Assembly: GCA_023386315.1 (NCBI GenBank) | Contig: JAEWJZ010000018.1 | Location: 310,001-374,000 of the forward strand | Direction of reading: 5' to 3' | From: Bacillota bacterium | GTDB lineage: Bacteria > Bacillota > Clostridia > Lachnospirales > Lachnospiraceae | DNA: 64,000 nt | In this document: positions 18,005 through 27,407 of the stretch, in pieces | Layout: the number at the start of each line of letters is the position of its first letter | Numbering within the stretch: the stretch's first letter is position 1 | Notes under the pieces: generated by a model | Told to the model about the DNA's origin: nothing | Seen by the model: the letters and a program-made list of their open reading frames with translations, nothing else | The model's database searches: none | Made by a program: the position numbers and the translations under genes

Positions 18005-20263
18005 TCAGCTGGAGCATGCCTCACAATCTTCCACCTCCAGGCTTTTGGATCGGATGTAATAAATGGTCTTTACTCCCGATTCCCAGGCCAGAATATAGAG
18101 ACCCAGTACCTGCCTGAGCGTATAGTCATTGGTAATATACAGATTCATGCTCTGAGCCTGGTCCACATGGCGCTGCCTGACCCCTGCTGCCTTCACAGAC
18201 CACTTCTGGTCAATGTAATGCGCATTTTTATATAACCAGAACGTATCCGGCGTAAGTCCCGGCGCAACCCTTGGAACAAGACCGTTCTTTTTCTCTTCCA
18301 GATAGTACCGGTTCATAATGGGATCAAGTCCTGCCGTTGTTCCTGCGATCATGCTGGTGCTGCTGGTCGGTGCAACCGCTATCAGCCAGCCGTTTCTCAT
18401 TCCCCATTCCTTCACTTTTCTGCCTAAGTCAGTCCATTCATGTGATTCATAGCCGCGCTTCTTAAAATAATCCCCTGTCTGCCAGTCACTTCCTTCAAAG
18501 AAGGAATATCTTCCTTTTTCCCTGGCAAGATCACAGCTGGCTTCAATTGCTGCATAGTTTATGGTCTCAAAAACCTTGTCTGCAAAGGCCAGATGTTCCT
18601 CCGATTCCCAGGCAACCTTGTTGTTTGCAAGCATGTGATGGTAGCCGCTGACTCCCAGACCGATGGGACGGTAACGCTCATTACTGACCTTTGCATAAGG
18701 AACCGGAAAATAATTAAGATCAATGACATTATCAAGTGCACGGACTGCGCTTCGCACCAGCTGCGTTATTTCTTCTTTGCTGTTTACATCTATTTTTCCA
18801 AGAGACAGACTGGCAAGGTTACAGACAACAAAATCCCCTGGCTTTGTCACCGTTACTACCACGGTTTCTCCATCCACAGTCTCCACACTCTGTTTCATCT
18901 GTTCCACTGCACTCATATTCTGGGCAATCTCCGTACAGAGATTGCTGCAGTAGATCATTCCTTTATGGCTGTTTGGATTGGCTTTATTCACAGCATCCCG
19001 GTTAAATGTAAACGGAGTTCCTGTTTCCACCGCACTCTTTAAAACCAGCCGGATAATATCCTTAATGGGAACCACTCTCTTATGGATTCTGCTGTCATTC
19101 ACGCACTGGAAGTAACGTTCCTCCCACAAATCTCCCCAGCAGTCTTCCAGGGCCCAGCCCTTTACAGTGAGGATCTCATGAGGACACATTAAATACCAGT
19201 CACTTTCTATGTCTTCCTTCGCCTGCCTCCAGAAAAGATCGGGATAGCATACTGCCGGGAAAACATCGTGTGCCTTCATGCGGTCATCGCCATTATTGGT
19301 CCGGAGCATTAAAAATTCCGGAAGATCTTTGTGCCACACATCCAAATATACCGCTACCGCTCCCTGACGCATTCCCAGCTGATCCACTGCAACAGCCGTA
19401 TCATTGGCAAGCTTGATCCACCGGATCACGCCTCCGGCCGCCCCCTTAAACCCGCGTATGGAACTTCCGGCCGCCCGGACCTTTCCAAAATAGAGCCCCA
19501 TGCCGCCGCCAAATTTGCTGATTTTGGCAAAGCTGTCAATGCTTCGGTAAATCCCATCCAGGCTGTCCGGCACTGTATCAATAAAACAGGAAGAAAGCTG
19601 ATGATAGGGCTTTCTTGCATTGGACAACGTAGGAGTTGCCATAGTCACCTTTAATGTACTGAGCATATCATAGAACCGCTTTACCCAGCCGTCCCGATCT
19701 TCCTTTTCCAGCATGGCAAGATGCATGGCAATTCCTAAAAACATCTCCTGGGGTGTTTCAAGAGGGACGTTCTCCCTGCTATGGATTACGTAACGGTTCA
19801 GCACCAGTTCCAGGCCGGAATAAGTAAACAGACGGTCTCTGGTATGATCTATATAAGCTTCATACCGCTCAAATTCTTCCTTCCTGTAGTGTTCAAGAAT
19901 GTAACTCCCGTACAGCTGCTCTCCGGTTAAATAAACAACTTTATCATAGAAGTTTTTTATGTTATACCTGCTAAGCTCAGCTTTCCGGATTATCCCAAAA
20001 CGGACCAGACAGATTCTGGCGCTGATATATTCCCAGCCGGAGGCTTCCTGGGTTGTGAGCTCCACTGCCGCCTGAATCAGGGCAGAAAGCTTTTCTTTCA
20101 CCATCATGTCTTCTTTTAAAAATGTCATAAACTTTATATAAAGTTTATCCAGACTGTAAGATGGAAGAATCCATTCCTTCTCTATCTCATCAAACACCGT
20201 ACTTAATTCAGCTACTTCCTTAAAATATGCCAATATCTCATTTTTACCGTATAATTCATCCAT
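18005..20263 (-). CDS. nrdA: Class I ribonucleotide reductase, large subunit NrdA
   Basis: About 752 residues. Catalytic residues are visible: Cys in QLSSCFID, the Asn-x-Cys-x-Glu triad in NLCTEIAQN, the partner Cys in VVCNLASLSL, the Tyr-Tyr radical relay in TIYYIRS, and the C-terminal thiol pair CEAC. An N-terminal helical region of about 150 residues precedes the barrel. It reduces ribonucleotides to deoxyribonucleotides with the radical from NrdB. I use ATG 20263 (AGGA six bases upstream); ATG 20278 is also in frame. A candidate NrdR site lies upstream. Confidence 0.93.
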   Translation of the reverse strand: MDELYGKNEILAYFKEVAELSTVFDEIEKEWILPSYSLDKLYIKFMTFLKEDMMVKEKLSALIQAAVELTTQEASGWEYISARICLVRFGIIRKAELSRYNIKNFYDKVVYLTGEQLYGSYILEHYRKEEFERYEAYIDHTRDRLFTYSGLELVLNRYVIHSRENVPLETPQEMFLGIAMHLAMLEKEDRDGWVKRFYDMLSTLKVTMATPTLSNARKPYHQLSSCFIDTVPDSLDGIYRSIDSFAKISKFGGGMGLYFGKVRAAGSSIRGFKGAAGGVIRWIKLANDTAVAVDQLGMRQGAVAVYLDVWHKDLPEFLMLRTNNGDDRMKAHDVFPAVCYPDLFWRQAKEDIESDWYLMCPHEILTVKGWALEDCWGDLWEERYFQCVNDSRIHKRVVPIKDIIRLVLKSAVETGTPFTFNRDAVNKANPNSHKGMIYCSNLCTEIAQNMSAVEQMKQSVETVDGETVVVTVTKPGDFVVCNLASLSLGKIDVNSKEEITQLVRSAVRALDNVIDLNYFPVPYAKVSNERYRPIGLGVSGYHHMLANNKVAWESEEHLAFADKVFETINYAAIEASCDLAREKGRYSFFEGSDWQTGDYFKKRGYESHEWTDLGRKVKEWGMRNGWLIAVAPTSSTSMIAGTTAGLDPIMNRYYLEEKKNGLVPRVAPGLTPDTFWLYKNAHYIDQKWSVKAAGVRQRHVDQAQSMNLYITNDYTLRQVLGLYILAWESGVKTIYYIRSKSLEVEDCEACSS

Positions 20264-20335
20264 TCTGATTCCTGCCATTCTGTCACGTTATAATAATATC
20301 AATAACTGTTATCAAAAGCTATATTTATGAATATA

Positions 20336-20351
20336 CCACAAGATATTGTTA
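20336..20351. promoter_or_regulatory. Candidate NrdR box upstream of nrdAB
   Basis: CCACAAGATATTGTTA, an imperfect palindrome resembling the 16-bp NrdR box (ACACwATATaTwGTGT type). It lies about 75 bases before nrdA. NrdR boxes usually occur in pairs; only a weak second copy was seen, hence low confidence. Confidence 0.35.
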
Positions 20352-20402
20352 ATTTCAACCATCCAATCACAAAATATTCGTTTTTTACTTTTTTTATCAG
20401 GA

Positions 20403-21359
20403 TCATTCACACTGTGAATCAAAAGCAGATTTTAATTCCAGATCTCTAAAAAGTGCCTCCACAGCCGACATATAATCAAAAAGATTCTGGGACTTGTGTA
20501 TCTTTTTCCCATGCTTCTCTCCGCTTTCAAAAGACTGAAGCATATAAGCCCAAAGCTCTTTCATTTTAAACAGCACATTCCGGTCTCCGGAAATGGTCTC
20601 CTGGTATCCGGAAAGGATCTGGTCGTGAAACGCCTTTAACTGTTCCTTTTGAAGACGCCCTTTGCCTTTTATTTCCCCCACAAGCATGGGATCTGCCACA
20701 AGTCCCCTCCCAAGCATGATCCTCTCCACAGATGGAAAGGTCTGAATCAGCCGCTGATAATCCCCGGGGCTGAATATATCTCCGTTATAACAGACGGGAT
20801 TTTTACTGACAGAAACTGCCATCTCAAACATGTCCCAGTTTGGGGTATTCCTGTAAAAATCAGTCTGGATTCTGGGATGAATAATCAGCTCTTTTACCGG
20901 ATACTGATTGTAAATTTCCATGAGCCGGTAAAATTCCTCCGGACTGTCCTTTCCAATCCTGGTTTTAATGGAAATTTTCATATCAATAGAAAAGATCCGG
21001 TCTAAAAACTGGTCTAACTGGTCCGGTACTGCAAGAAAACCGGAGCCTCTATGCTTGGATACAACGGTCTTAGAAGGACAGCCTAAATTTAAATTCACCT
21101 CCTGATATCCATATTTTTTGAGCTCCATGGCGGTCCAGACGAACCCCTCCCAGTTATTTGTCATAATCTGGGGAATCGTCTTTATCCCCTCATTATGTTC
21201 CGGAAGTATATCATTTTTTTCTCTGGAAGAAAATTCACGGTTCTGGTTTGGTACAATGAATGGTGTATAATAAACATCCACATCCTTAAAAAATTTGCGA
21301 TGTGCATTCCTGTAAATATAGCCTGTGATCCCCTCCATGGGGGCAAAGTAATAGTTCAT
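20403..21359 (-). CDS. tRNA-dihydrouridine synthase
   Basis: 318 residues, FMN-dependent TIM barrel. It has the N-terminal APMEGITGYIYR, the catalytic Cys in NLNLGCPSKTV, and the FMN-phosphate loops 'NGDIFS' and 'IMLGRGLVADP'. It reduces uridines in tRNA D-loops with NADPH. Compared with DusB it has a short C-terminal helical domain ending in an acidic tail. Likely monocistronic, ahead of nrdAB on the same strand, with a divergent amidase gene upstream. Confidence 0.9.
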   Translation of the reverse strand: MNYYFAPMEGITGYIYRNAHRKFFKDVDVYYTPFIVPNQNREFSSREKNDILPEHNEGIKTIPQIMTNNWEGFVWTAMELKKYGYQEVNLNLGCPSKTVVSKHRGSGFLAVPDQLDQFLDRIFSIDMKISIKTRIGKDSPEEFYRLMEIYNQYPVKELIIHPRIQTDFYRNTPNWDMFEMAVSVSKNPVCYNGDIFSPGDYQRLIQTFPSVERIMLGRGLVADPMLVGEIKGKGRLQKEQLKAFHDQILSGYQETISGDRNVLFKMKELWAYMLQSFESGEKHGKKIHKSQNLFDYMSAVEALFRDLELKSAFDSQCE

Positions 21360-21430
21360 AAGCAGTTCTCCTGTTCCATTTTTACAATCCCCATTCTACC
21401 ACAGGAGACGAAAAATTCATAGAATACCAT

Positions 21431-21459
21431 TTGCAGAATATGACATTTAGTGCTATAAT
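21431..21459 (+). promoter_or_regulatory. Promoter of the amidase gene
   Basis: -35 TTGCAG 21431-21436, 17-bp spacer and perfect -10 TATAAT 21454-21459; start about 28 bases before the ATG. Confidence 0.6.
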
Positions 21460-21494
21460 ATTGGACAAAATGCCATTGCTCAGGAGGATATATC

Positions 21495-22376
21495 ATGATT
21501 CGTTTTAACAAGATTCTTAAACGTGCCGCCGGTACGATTTTGCTTGCAGCACTGTTTTCATCTTCTATTGTTTCCACATCAAAAGCGGAAGAAGAAAGCG
21601 GGCCTGCCTTTGCTCCGCCGGTAAGCAAAACCACTGCGCCTGAGATCGGTCCTGGAATGAGTTTAAAATCCAATTGTGTGGTTGTTCTGGACCCAGGACA
21701 CGGAAAGACAGACGGTCACTACTCCGGGTGCCATTTCGAATACAACGGAGTTACCTATAATGAAGATATCATTACGATGAAAATAGCCAGTTATACAAAA
21801 GAATATCTGGAACAAAATTCCAACTATACCGTATATCTGACCAAGGACAGCTCCGAGGTCACTGTTCCCCTTGATCAGCGCGCTGCTTTTGCCGCTTCCG
21901 TACGTGCAGATTTGTTTGTCAGTCTTCATGTTGATTCCATTGCGGGCAACGGCACCACAAGGAACGCTTACGGCGCCAGCTCCATGTCTCCCAGAACCGG
22001 ACGCTTTAACAACGACATCGCCATTCAGTCCCAGGAAGCAGCAAATACGATTTTAAATCAGCTCACCAGTCTCGGACTTCACAACAGGGGATTAATTCTT
22101 CAGGATTCTAAAACCGGAACCTTATATCCGGATGGAAGTACTGCTGATTACTATGCTATACCCCGATATTCACAGATGTACGGTCTCCGTGGCTTTATTA
22201 TTGAACATGGATACATCAACTGCATCAGCGACTTAACCGGTTTTCTTTCCACAGATGAACAGTTAAAAAAACTGGGAGAGGCTGATGCCAAAGGAATCAT
22301 AGAATATTTAAATAAAGCCGGAAAATCCAATTTTACCCCTGCCAATAACAGCAATCAGACACCCCCCACTAACTAA
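21495..22376 (+). CDS. Secreted N-acetylmuramoyl-L-alanine amidase (Amidase_3)
   Basis: 293 residues. A signal peptide covers about residues 1-32 (basic start, hydrophobic core, cleavage near TSKA). The zinc amidase domain runs from about 57 to 280 with ligands in LDPGHG, YNEDI, VSLHVDS and the catalytic Glu in IIEHGYI. A Pro/Asn-rich tail closes the protein. It cuts the amide bond between muramic acid and the stem peptide outside the membrane. No SLH or SH3 anchor is seen. Its downstream neighbour is a subtilisin-like pseudoprotease, so a role in cell separation or spore germination is possible but unproven. Confidence 0.9.
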   Translation: MIRFNKILKRAAGTILLAALFSSSIVSTSKAEEESGPAFAPPVSKTTAPEIGPGMSLKSNCVVVLDPGHGKTDGHYSGCHFEYNGVTYNEDIITMKIASYTKEYLEQNSNYTVYLTKDSSEVTVPLDQRAAFAASVRADLFVSLHVDSIAGNGTTRNAYGASSMSPRTGRFNNDIAIQSQEAANTILNQLTSLGLHNRGLILQDSKTGTLYPDGSTADYYAIPRYSQMYGLRGFIIEHGYINCISDLTGFLSTDEQLKKLGEADAKGIIEYLNKAGKSNFTPANNSNQTPPTN

Positions 22377-22449
22377 GAGCTCATAATCCCTGCCTCCCTG
22401 CATAAAATGTATCATACATTACGGCCAAAGCCGGCAGGGAGGTATTATT

Positions 22450-24123
22450 TTGTCAAAAATTCTGGATAACAGCTATTATGATTTAATGATCAACACTGCC
22501 CTGGCTCCAACCTATGATACCGGTGACAATATCACCTATTTAAACAGACAAAACTCTCTCCTTCATATCCCTGCCGGCAAAGGAGATCCCTGTGACCTTG
22601 GAAAGCACTCCTACAGCAGCTTCCCTACCATCTATACCCTTGCCTCAACCATAAGCCTTGAAAAATCGGGAGTTACTACGGTACAGACCAATCCCTTTCT
22701 GGCTTTATTCGGGCAGGGCGTACTGGTGGCTGTCATTGACACCGGAATTGATTACCGGCACCCGGCATTTCTCTTTAACGACGGTACTTCCCGGATTCTT
22801 ACCATGTGGGATCAGACCGATCAGTCAGGTACGATTCCGGGGGAATTTACCTTTGGTTCCGAGTACAGCAGGGAACAGATCAATGCTGCACTTCAGTCAC
22901 CCGATCCCTTATCCGTTGTTCCCACTACAGACGTACTGGGTCACGGAACTGCCATAGCCAGTATTCTGGCTGGTTCCCCCAATGAACAGCAGGGATTCAG
23001 CGGTGTTGTTCCTCAGGCTGATCTGGTTATTATCAAGCTGAAGGAAGCAAAACCTGTTACAAAAAAGGTGTCTTTTATTCCCGAAAGTGCAATCTGTTAT
23101 CAGGAGTCCGATCTGATACTTGGTATCCGCTATGCAGTTACAGCTGCCGCCCGTTTTAACCGTCCTGTTGTCATCTGCATCGCTCTTGGAAGCAGTCAGG
23201 GAGGGCATGACGGCAGAAGTGCAGCCAGCGCTTATTTAGATCATCTGGCGCTGCTTCCCGGCAATGGAATCTCTGTAGCTGCGGGCAACGAAGGAAACAA
23301 TCGGCGTCACTACTACAACGCTACTTCCGCTCCCCCCTATTACAATGACATTGAACTGAGGGTCGGCAGCAGCGACACTATATTTGCCATGGAAATATGG
23401 TCTTATGCACCTGCCAGACTTTCCATAGATATCTCCTCTCCCAACCGGGAATCCACCCAGCCGGTCTATCCAGGTCTGAACCAATGCAGAAAATTCAGCT
23501 TTATATTTAATCAGACTATAATTTATGTAAACAATATCATTTTCGAAGAGGAAACGGGAGAACAGCTGATTCTTCTGCGCTTTAGCAATCCGCTTCCTGG
23601 CATCTGGTATCTGCGGGTACAGAGTCCTGAAAATGAACCTTTTTCCTTCCATTCCTGGCTTCCCTCCGGCGATCTTTTGTCCGGTGATACCTTCTTCCTG
23701 GATTCTAACCCGGATACTACGATTACATCACCAGGCAATGCAAGACACCAGCTGACTGTTACTGCCTATAACCAGCTCAGTGACAGCATTCTTCCTGAAT
23801 CAGGAAGAGGCTATACACGAATCGGGCAGATAAAACCAGACATTGCGGCCCCGGGCTTTGAGCTGACATGTGCAGTTCCCGGAGGCCTTTACGGAACCGC
23901 GACCGGAACAGGAGCTGCCGCCGCTCACGCGGCAGGAATCATTGCCATGGTATTTGAATGGGCGATTGTACGGGGAAATTACCCCAGAATTACCGGTAAT
24001 GACGCTAACCGGCTTATGATTAGCGGCGCCGTCCGAAATCCTGAAAACACTTATCCGAACAACCTATGGGGATACGGTCAGGTTGAAATTAACCGGCTGT
24101 TTGAACGTTTTACCAGCAGCTGA
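22450..24123 (+). CDS. Subtilisin-family (Csp-like) protein with catalytic Ser replaced by Gly
   Basis: 557 residues, S8 fold without signal peptide. Asp97 (VIDTGID), His165 (GHGTAIAS) and the oxyanion Asn (AAGNEGN) are present. At the nucleophile the usual GTSxAA reads GTGAAAAHAAG: codon 488 is GGA (23911-23913). The large insert between Asn and Ser regions is the jelly-roll seen in Csp proteases. In Clostridioides difficile, CspC has the same Ser-to-Gly loss and acts as a germinant-sensing pseudoprotease; a similar non-proteolytic role is a fair inference. About 70 bases after the amidase gene. Confidence 0.85.
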   Translation: MSKILDNSYYDLMINTALAPTYDTGDNITYLNRQNSLLHIPAGKGDPCDLGKHSYSSFPTIYTLASTISLEKSGVTTVQTNPFLALFGQGVLVAVIDTGIDYRHPAFLFNDGTSRILTMWDQTDQSGTIPGEFTFGSEYSREQINAALQSPDPLSVVPTTDVLGHGTAIASILAGSPNEQQGFSGVVPQADLVIIKLKEAKPVTKKVSFIPESAICYQESDLILGIRYAVTAAARFNRPVVICIALGSSQGGHDGRSAASAYLDHLALLPGNGISVAAGNEGNNRRHYYNATSAPPYYNDIELRVGSSDTIFAMEIWSYAPARLSIDISSPNRESTQPVYPGLNQCRKFSFIFNQTIIYVNNIIFEEETGEQLILLRFSNPLPGIWYLRVQSPENEPFSFHSWLPSGDLLSGDTFFLDSNPDTTITSPGNARHQLTVTAYNQLSDSILPESGRGYTRIGQIKPDIAAPGFELTCAVPGGLYGTATGTGAAAAHAAGIIAMVFEWAIVRGNYPRITGNDANRLMISGAVRNPENTYPNNLWGYGQVEINRLFERFTSS

Positions 24124-24124
24124 A

Positions 24125-24175
24125 ACAAAAAATGCCTTCAAGCCGGGCGAAAATAACGCCTGGGACTTGAAGGCA
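24125..24175 (-). terminator. Terminator after rubredoxin
   Basis: 10-bp stem TGCCTTCAAG / CTTGAAGGCA (24133-24142 with 24166-24175), followed on the minus strand by T6. The convergent pseudoprotease gene ends just beyond, so it may work both ways. Confidence 0.75.
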
Positions 24176-24203
24176 TGTCAGCCGGCCAAAGATGGCAGCA
24201 GCT

Positions 24204-24362
24204 TTATTCTTCAACAAACATATCTTTACCAACTCCGCATACCGGGCAAACCCAATCCTCCGGTAAATCTTCAAACGCAGTGCCTGGCTCAATACCAGAA
24301 TCAGGATCACCGATTTCCGGATCATATACATAACCGCAAGGTTCACAAACATACTTTGCCAT
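24204..24362 (-). CDS. Rubredoxin
   Basis: 52 residues with both CxxCG iron-binding knuckles (CEPCGYVYD at 6-14 and CPVCGVGKD at 39-47), the [10 protein letters not shown] linker and an acidic end. One iron is bound by four Cys. It carries single electrons, typically to oxygen- or peroxide-reducing enzymes or other oxidoreductases in anaerobes. GGAGGTGACAGGG precedes the ATG. It lies 70 bases after the iron-sulfur membrane gene on the same strand and has its own terminator. Confidence 0.93.
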   Translation of the reverse strand: MAKYVCEPCGYVYDPEIGDPDSGIEPGTAFEDLPEDWVCPVCGVGKDMFVEE

Positions 24363-24432
24363 CCCTGTCACCTCCTTTAACTTCTCTGTGCTTCTTTTAT
24401 AGCATATTATATCGTTTTTATCAATAGATTTG

Positions 24433-25017
24433 TCACGATTTGTCCTTTAACTTACAGATCTGCTGGGTCATGGTTCCCATTGGGCAGTACACACACCAGG
24501 ATCTGGGTTTATATAGTACCATGGTAATAATGCCAAGTACTGTTGATGTCAGCATAACACTGTAAAATCCGAAAGCAAACTGGGCAACCCAGTCCGCTGC
24601 TATGGTTCCGTGATAAGCAAAGTGCCAGGGCAGTTTAAAGGACCATAAAAGCTGTACAGCCTGCTTTAAGCTTCCTGCATCCGAAAATACCAGATAAGTG
24701 GTAAACAGCATATTGGCAAACATCGTGAGAAAAAAGATGAGAAAACCATATCGGAATACACGGCTTTTTAAAAATGCAGGAATATCTTTCTTCCGTGATA
24801 ATTTCAGTCTGTTTCCAAGGAGATCTAAAAGCTGCCCTCTGCCGCAATAATGATTGCAATAGGTTTTATTTCCCTTAACTGCGGATATTCCCAGAGGAAT
24901 TAAGAAACAAAGAAGACCCAGCCAGGCAAAAAGAATATTAAAGAATCCGAGGATTAAATAGAGCAAAGATGTCAGCCAGAGATAATCATACCAGTTTTTC
25001 TTCTTATTCATTCCCAT
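24433..25017 (-). CDS. Membrane iron-sulfur protein (NapH/CcoG-like)
   Basis: About 194 residues with four or five hydrophobic segments and two Cys motifs: '[10 protein letters not shown]' after the second helix and 'WCVYCPMGT' near the C-terminus, as in the NapH-type '4Fe-4S binding' membrane proteins. It could pass electrons through the membrane or assemble a metal centre. Its start (ATG 25017, behind GGAGAGAAG) overlaps the end of a two-cluster ferredoxin by 14 bases, so the two are coupled and probably act together. Partner enzyme not identified. Confidence 0.7.
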   Translation of the reverse strand: MGMNKKKNWYDYLWLTSLLYLILGFFNILFAWLGLLCFLIPLGISAVKGNKTYCNHYCGRGQLLDLLGNRLKLSRKKDIPAFLKSRVFRYGFLIFFLTMFANMLFTTYLVFSDAGSLKQAVQLLWSFKLPWHFAYHGTIAADWVAQFAFGFYSVMLTSTVLGIITMVLYKPRSWCVYCPMGTMTQQICKLKDKS

Positions 25018-25234
25018 TTTCTTCTCTCCTCTTAAGCATTTCAATATGTATCACAGATGCCGGGCAGACCTTTGCGCACAAGCCGCAACCAACACAGCTG
25101 TCTATATCGACTTTTGCGGTAATTCCATTTGGTACTGTAACTGCTCCTTTCGGACAAACTTTTATGCAGCTGCCACAGGCAACACAATGAGCCTCATCTA
25201 CGACTGCATACCTCTTGTTTTTTTGTAACGTCAT
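25004..25234 (-). CDS. Two-[4Fe-4S] ferredoxin
   Basis: 76 residues. Two complete cluster motifs, CVACGSCIKVCPKG and CVGCGLCAKVCPAS, of the bacterial 8Fe-8S type, followed by a short charged tail. The ATG at 25234 is preferred: GGAGG lies six bases upstream, within codons of a longer frame starting at 25246. It is followed by, and overlaps, the membrane iron-sulfur gene, suggesting a small electron-transfer module. Confidence 0.88.
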   Translation of the reverse strand: MTLQKNKRYAVVDEAHCVACGSCIKVCPKGAVTVPNGITAKVDIDSCVGCGLCAKVCPASVIHIEMLKRREENGNE

Positions 25235-25329
25235 TGCTTCCTCCATGTTTTTTTCATGATCTTAACAGATATTTTTCATTTTTTCCGTGACGATGTCACG
25301 TTAACAATCCGTTCAGATCATTCAAAATG

Positions 25330-25377
25330 AAGAAAAAGATCTGCATCTGCCGTGTTTTTCCGGCATTATACAGATCT
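25330..25377 (-). terminator. Terminator of the cupin gene
   Basis: Minus-strand hairpin AGATCTG / CAGATCT with inner TGCCG / CGGCA pairing, followed by TTTTTCTTC. Confidence 0.65.
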
Positions 25378-25389
25378 CTTCTGACATCT

Positions 25390-25737
25390 TTATGATAGAA
25401 AGTCTTCTCTCATTGGGGTAAAAATATCTACCAGAATTCCCTTTTCCAGGCATACACAGCCGTGCATCACTCCGTCCTGTTTTAATAAGGTATCTCCGGC
25501 TTTTACCGTCTTTGTCTCTTCACCGATGGTGAACTCAAATGCTCCGCTTGCCACATATGTAATCTGTGTATGGGGATGATTATGCATCTTACCGATGGCT
25601 CCCTGCTCAAAATGATTCTCCACACACATCATTCCGTCACAGTATGCCAGAACTTTTCTGACAACACCGTCTCCCGCTTTCTCGCCTTCTATTTCCTGAT
25701 TAAATACCCATCTTTGATTTTTTTCCGGTCTTTTCAT
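25390..25737 (-). CDS. Cupin-domain protein
   Basis: 115 residues with a complete cupin motif: HNHPHTQITYVASGAFEFTIG (His, His, Gln ligands, about 53-73) and 'GVMHGCVCLEKG' for the second motif His. AAAGGAGCGG lies upstream of the ATG. Small single-domain cupins of this kind are often annotated as sensors or isomerase-like; no substrate can be assigned. Monocistronic with its own terminator. Confidence 0.8.
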   Translation of the reverse strand: MKRPEKNQRWVFNQEIEGEKAGDGVVRKVLAYCDGMMCVENHFEQGAIGKMHNHPHTQITYVASGAFEFTIGEETKTVKAGDTLLKQDGVMHGCVCLEKGILVDIFTPMREDFLS

Positions 25738-25829
25738 ATCGTGCCGCTCCTTTGAGTTATTTTTTTTAATTTTAAGTAATTTTTTCTATTATGTCAAGGT
25801 TAACAGGCTGTCGTATCCTCCGGCTGTTT

Positions 25830-26171
25830 CTACTTCCAGTCTTTCCACGTATCTGGCTGATAACCGATTGTGGCCTGTTTTCCGTTCCTGACAATGGGTG
25901 TTTTCAGTACTTCCTGGTTTTCTAAAATCTTATCATCCTTATCCTCAGAAGCAATGTATTTAATAAGAGCCAGAACATCCTGATTCCTGCAATTTTCGTC
26001 AAGCATGGCATCGGTTCCGCCTACAGCCTGTCTGACACTGTTATATTCCCCTTTGCTCATTCCTTTTTCCTTCATATCAATGAACTGATACGGAATTTTA
26101 CGTTCTTTAAAATAACGCTCTGCTTTTTTCGTATCAAAACATTTTTTCGTACCAAATATCTGTACATTCAT
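25830..26171 (-). CDS. ArsC/Spx-like thioredoxin-fold protein
   Basis: 113 residues of the ArsC family. It starts NVQIFGTKKCFDTKKAERYF, with a single Cys10 followed by Phe-Asp-Thr rather than the CxxC of Spx, and keeps the C-terminal 'LKTPIVRNGKQATIGYQPDTW' strand. It may act as a thiol reductase; arsenate reduction is not implied. AAGGAGGG precedes the ATG. It lies after the MetE-like gene, separated by a terminator hairpin. Confidence 0.8.
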   Translation of the reverse strand: MNVQIFGTKKCFDTKKAERYFKERKIPYQFIDMKEKGMSKGEYNSVRQAVGGTDAMLDENCRNQDVLALIKYIASEDKDDKILENQEVLKTPIVRNGKQATIGYQPDTWKDWK

Positions 26172-26192
26172 GGTCTGCCCTCCTTACCATCA

Positions 26193-26237
26193 AAAATGGT
26201 ATTGCTGTTTTTCTGTTCCAAACAACAATACCATTTT
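26193..26237 (-). terminator. Terminator after the MetE-like gene
   Basis: 12-bp stem AAAATGGTATTG / CAATACCATTTT with a T5 end, between the MetE-like stop and the ArsC-like start on the minus strand. Confidence 0.7.
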
Positions 26238-26247
26238 AATGACGATT

Positions 26248-27366
26248 TTACCAGACCTCTTCTGAAATTTCTTTTACCAGTTTTATTTTTTTCCACTGTT
26301 CTTCTTCTGTCAGTTTATTCCCCTCTTCGGTTGATGCAAAACCGCATTGGGGGCTTAATGATAAACGGTCCAGCGGGATATAGCGGGAGGCCTTGCGGAT
26401 TCGTTCTATAATTCGTGACTTTTCTTCCAGATCCGGGGATTTTGTCGTAATCAGCCCTAGAACCACCTGCTTATCTCCGTCTACGTAATGAAGCGGCTCA
26501 AAATCTCCGGAGCGTTCATCATCAAATTCCAGGTAGTAGGCAGAGACATTTTCTTTTCCAAATAAATGGGGCGCAATGGGAGCATATCCGCCGGAGGAGG
26601 CCCAGGTGGAATGGTAATTCCCCCTGCATACATGTGTATTGATTACCAGATCCTGCGGCAGATCTTCCATAGCAAGGTTATTTAACCTTACATATTTTTC
26701 CGCCTCAGAAGAAACAGATTTTGATTCTTTCTGTCTGGCTTCCCAATATTTTGTGTCGCAGAACATCCCCCATGTACAGTCGTCAAACTGAACGTTTCTG
26801 CAGCCTGCTTCATACAGATCCAATATCACGGTGTGGTAGGCAGATGCAATATCCTGTATCAGTTCTTCTTCATCCGGATAGTAAGATTTTGTCTGTACCA
26901 GATTATCTCCCCGCTCCAGCTCCGCCAGAAACTGTGCAGGAGCCGGTATGGTCTGTCTCGCAGTCACTGTTTCATCCTCAAACAGCTTAACAAATTTGAA
27001 GTGCTCTACAAACGGATGATTCTCTCCTGAAATCTTCCCCCGCAAACCGGCCGATTCTCCTCTGGTAACTTCATCATGAAAGCGATAACCCTGTTCTACT
27101 TCCAGTTTTTTAACGCCCTGAAGCCCCCACATAAAATCCAGATGCCACCAGCTCCTTCGAAACTCTCCGTCTGTAATAACTGGAAGTCCTGCTTCTTTTT
27201 GCTTTTCAATCAGTTCCGTGATGGCCCGATCTTCTGTTTTTCTTAATTCTTCGTCAGTGACCGTTCCCTTTTTCCAGCCCTCTCTTGCCTCCTTTAAATA
27301 TTCGGGACGCAGAAAACTTCCTACTATGTCAAACTTAAATGGTGCTCTTTTTTTCGCCTGTGCCAT
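26248..27366 (-). CDS. Cobalamin-independent methionine synthase-like protein (YxjG/YxjH type)
   Basis: 372 residues, matching the C-terminal barrel of MetE only, as in Bacillus YxjG/YxjH. Zinc ligands are suggested by NTHVCRGNY (His, Cys) and SPQCGFAS (Cys). Such proteins are thought to transfer a methyl group to homocysteine from an alternative donor. The gene is divergent from a LysR regulator, and the space between holds a MET-box centred near -65 of its promoter, supporting a role in methionine supply. ATG behind AGAGGAG. Confidence 0.85.
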   Translation of the reverse strand: MAQAKKRAPFKFDIVGSFLRPEYLKEAREGWKKGTVTDEELRKTEDRAITELIEKQKEAGLPVITDGEFRRSWWHLDFMWGLQGVKKLEVEQGYRFHDEVTRGESAGLRGKISGENHPFVEHFKFVKLFEDETVTARQTIPAPAQFLAELERGDNLVQTKSYYPDEEELIQDIASAYHTVILDLYEAGCRNVQFDDCTWGMFCDTKYWEARQKESKSVSSEAEKYVRLNNLAMEDLPQDLVINTHVCRGNYHSTWASSGGYAPIAPHLFGKENVSAYYLEFDDERSGDFEPLHYVDGDKQVVLGLITTKSPDLEEKSRIIERIRKASRYIPLDRLSLSPQCGFASTEEGNKLTEEEQWKKIKLVKEISEEVW

Positions 27367-27407
27367 GATTTTATTCTCCTCTCTTTTTTCCTGTATTGTT
27401 AATCTTT

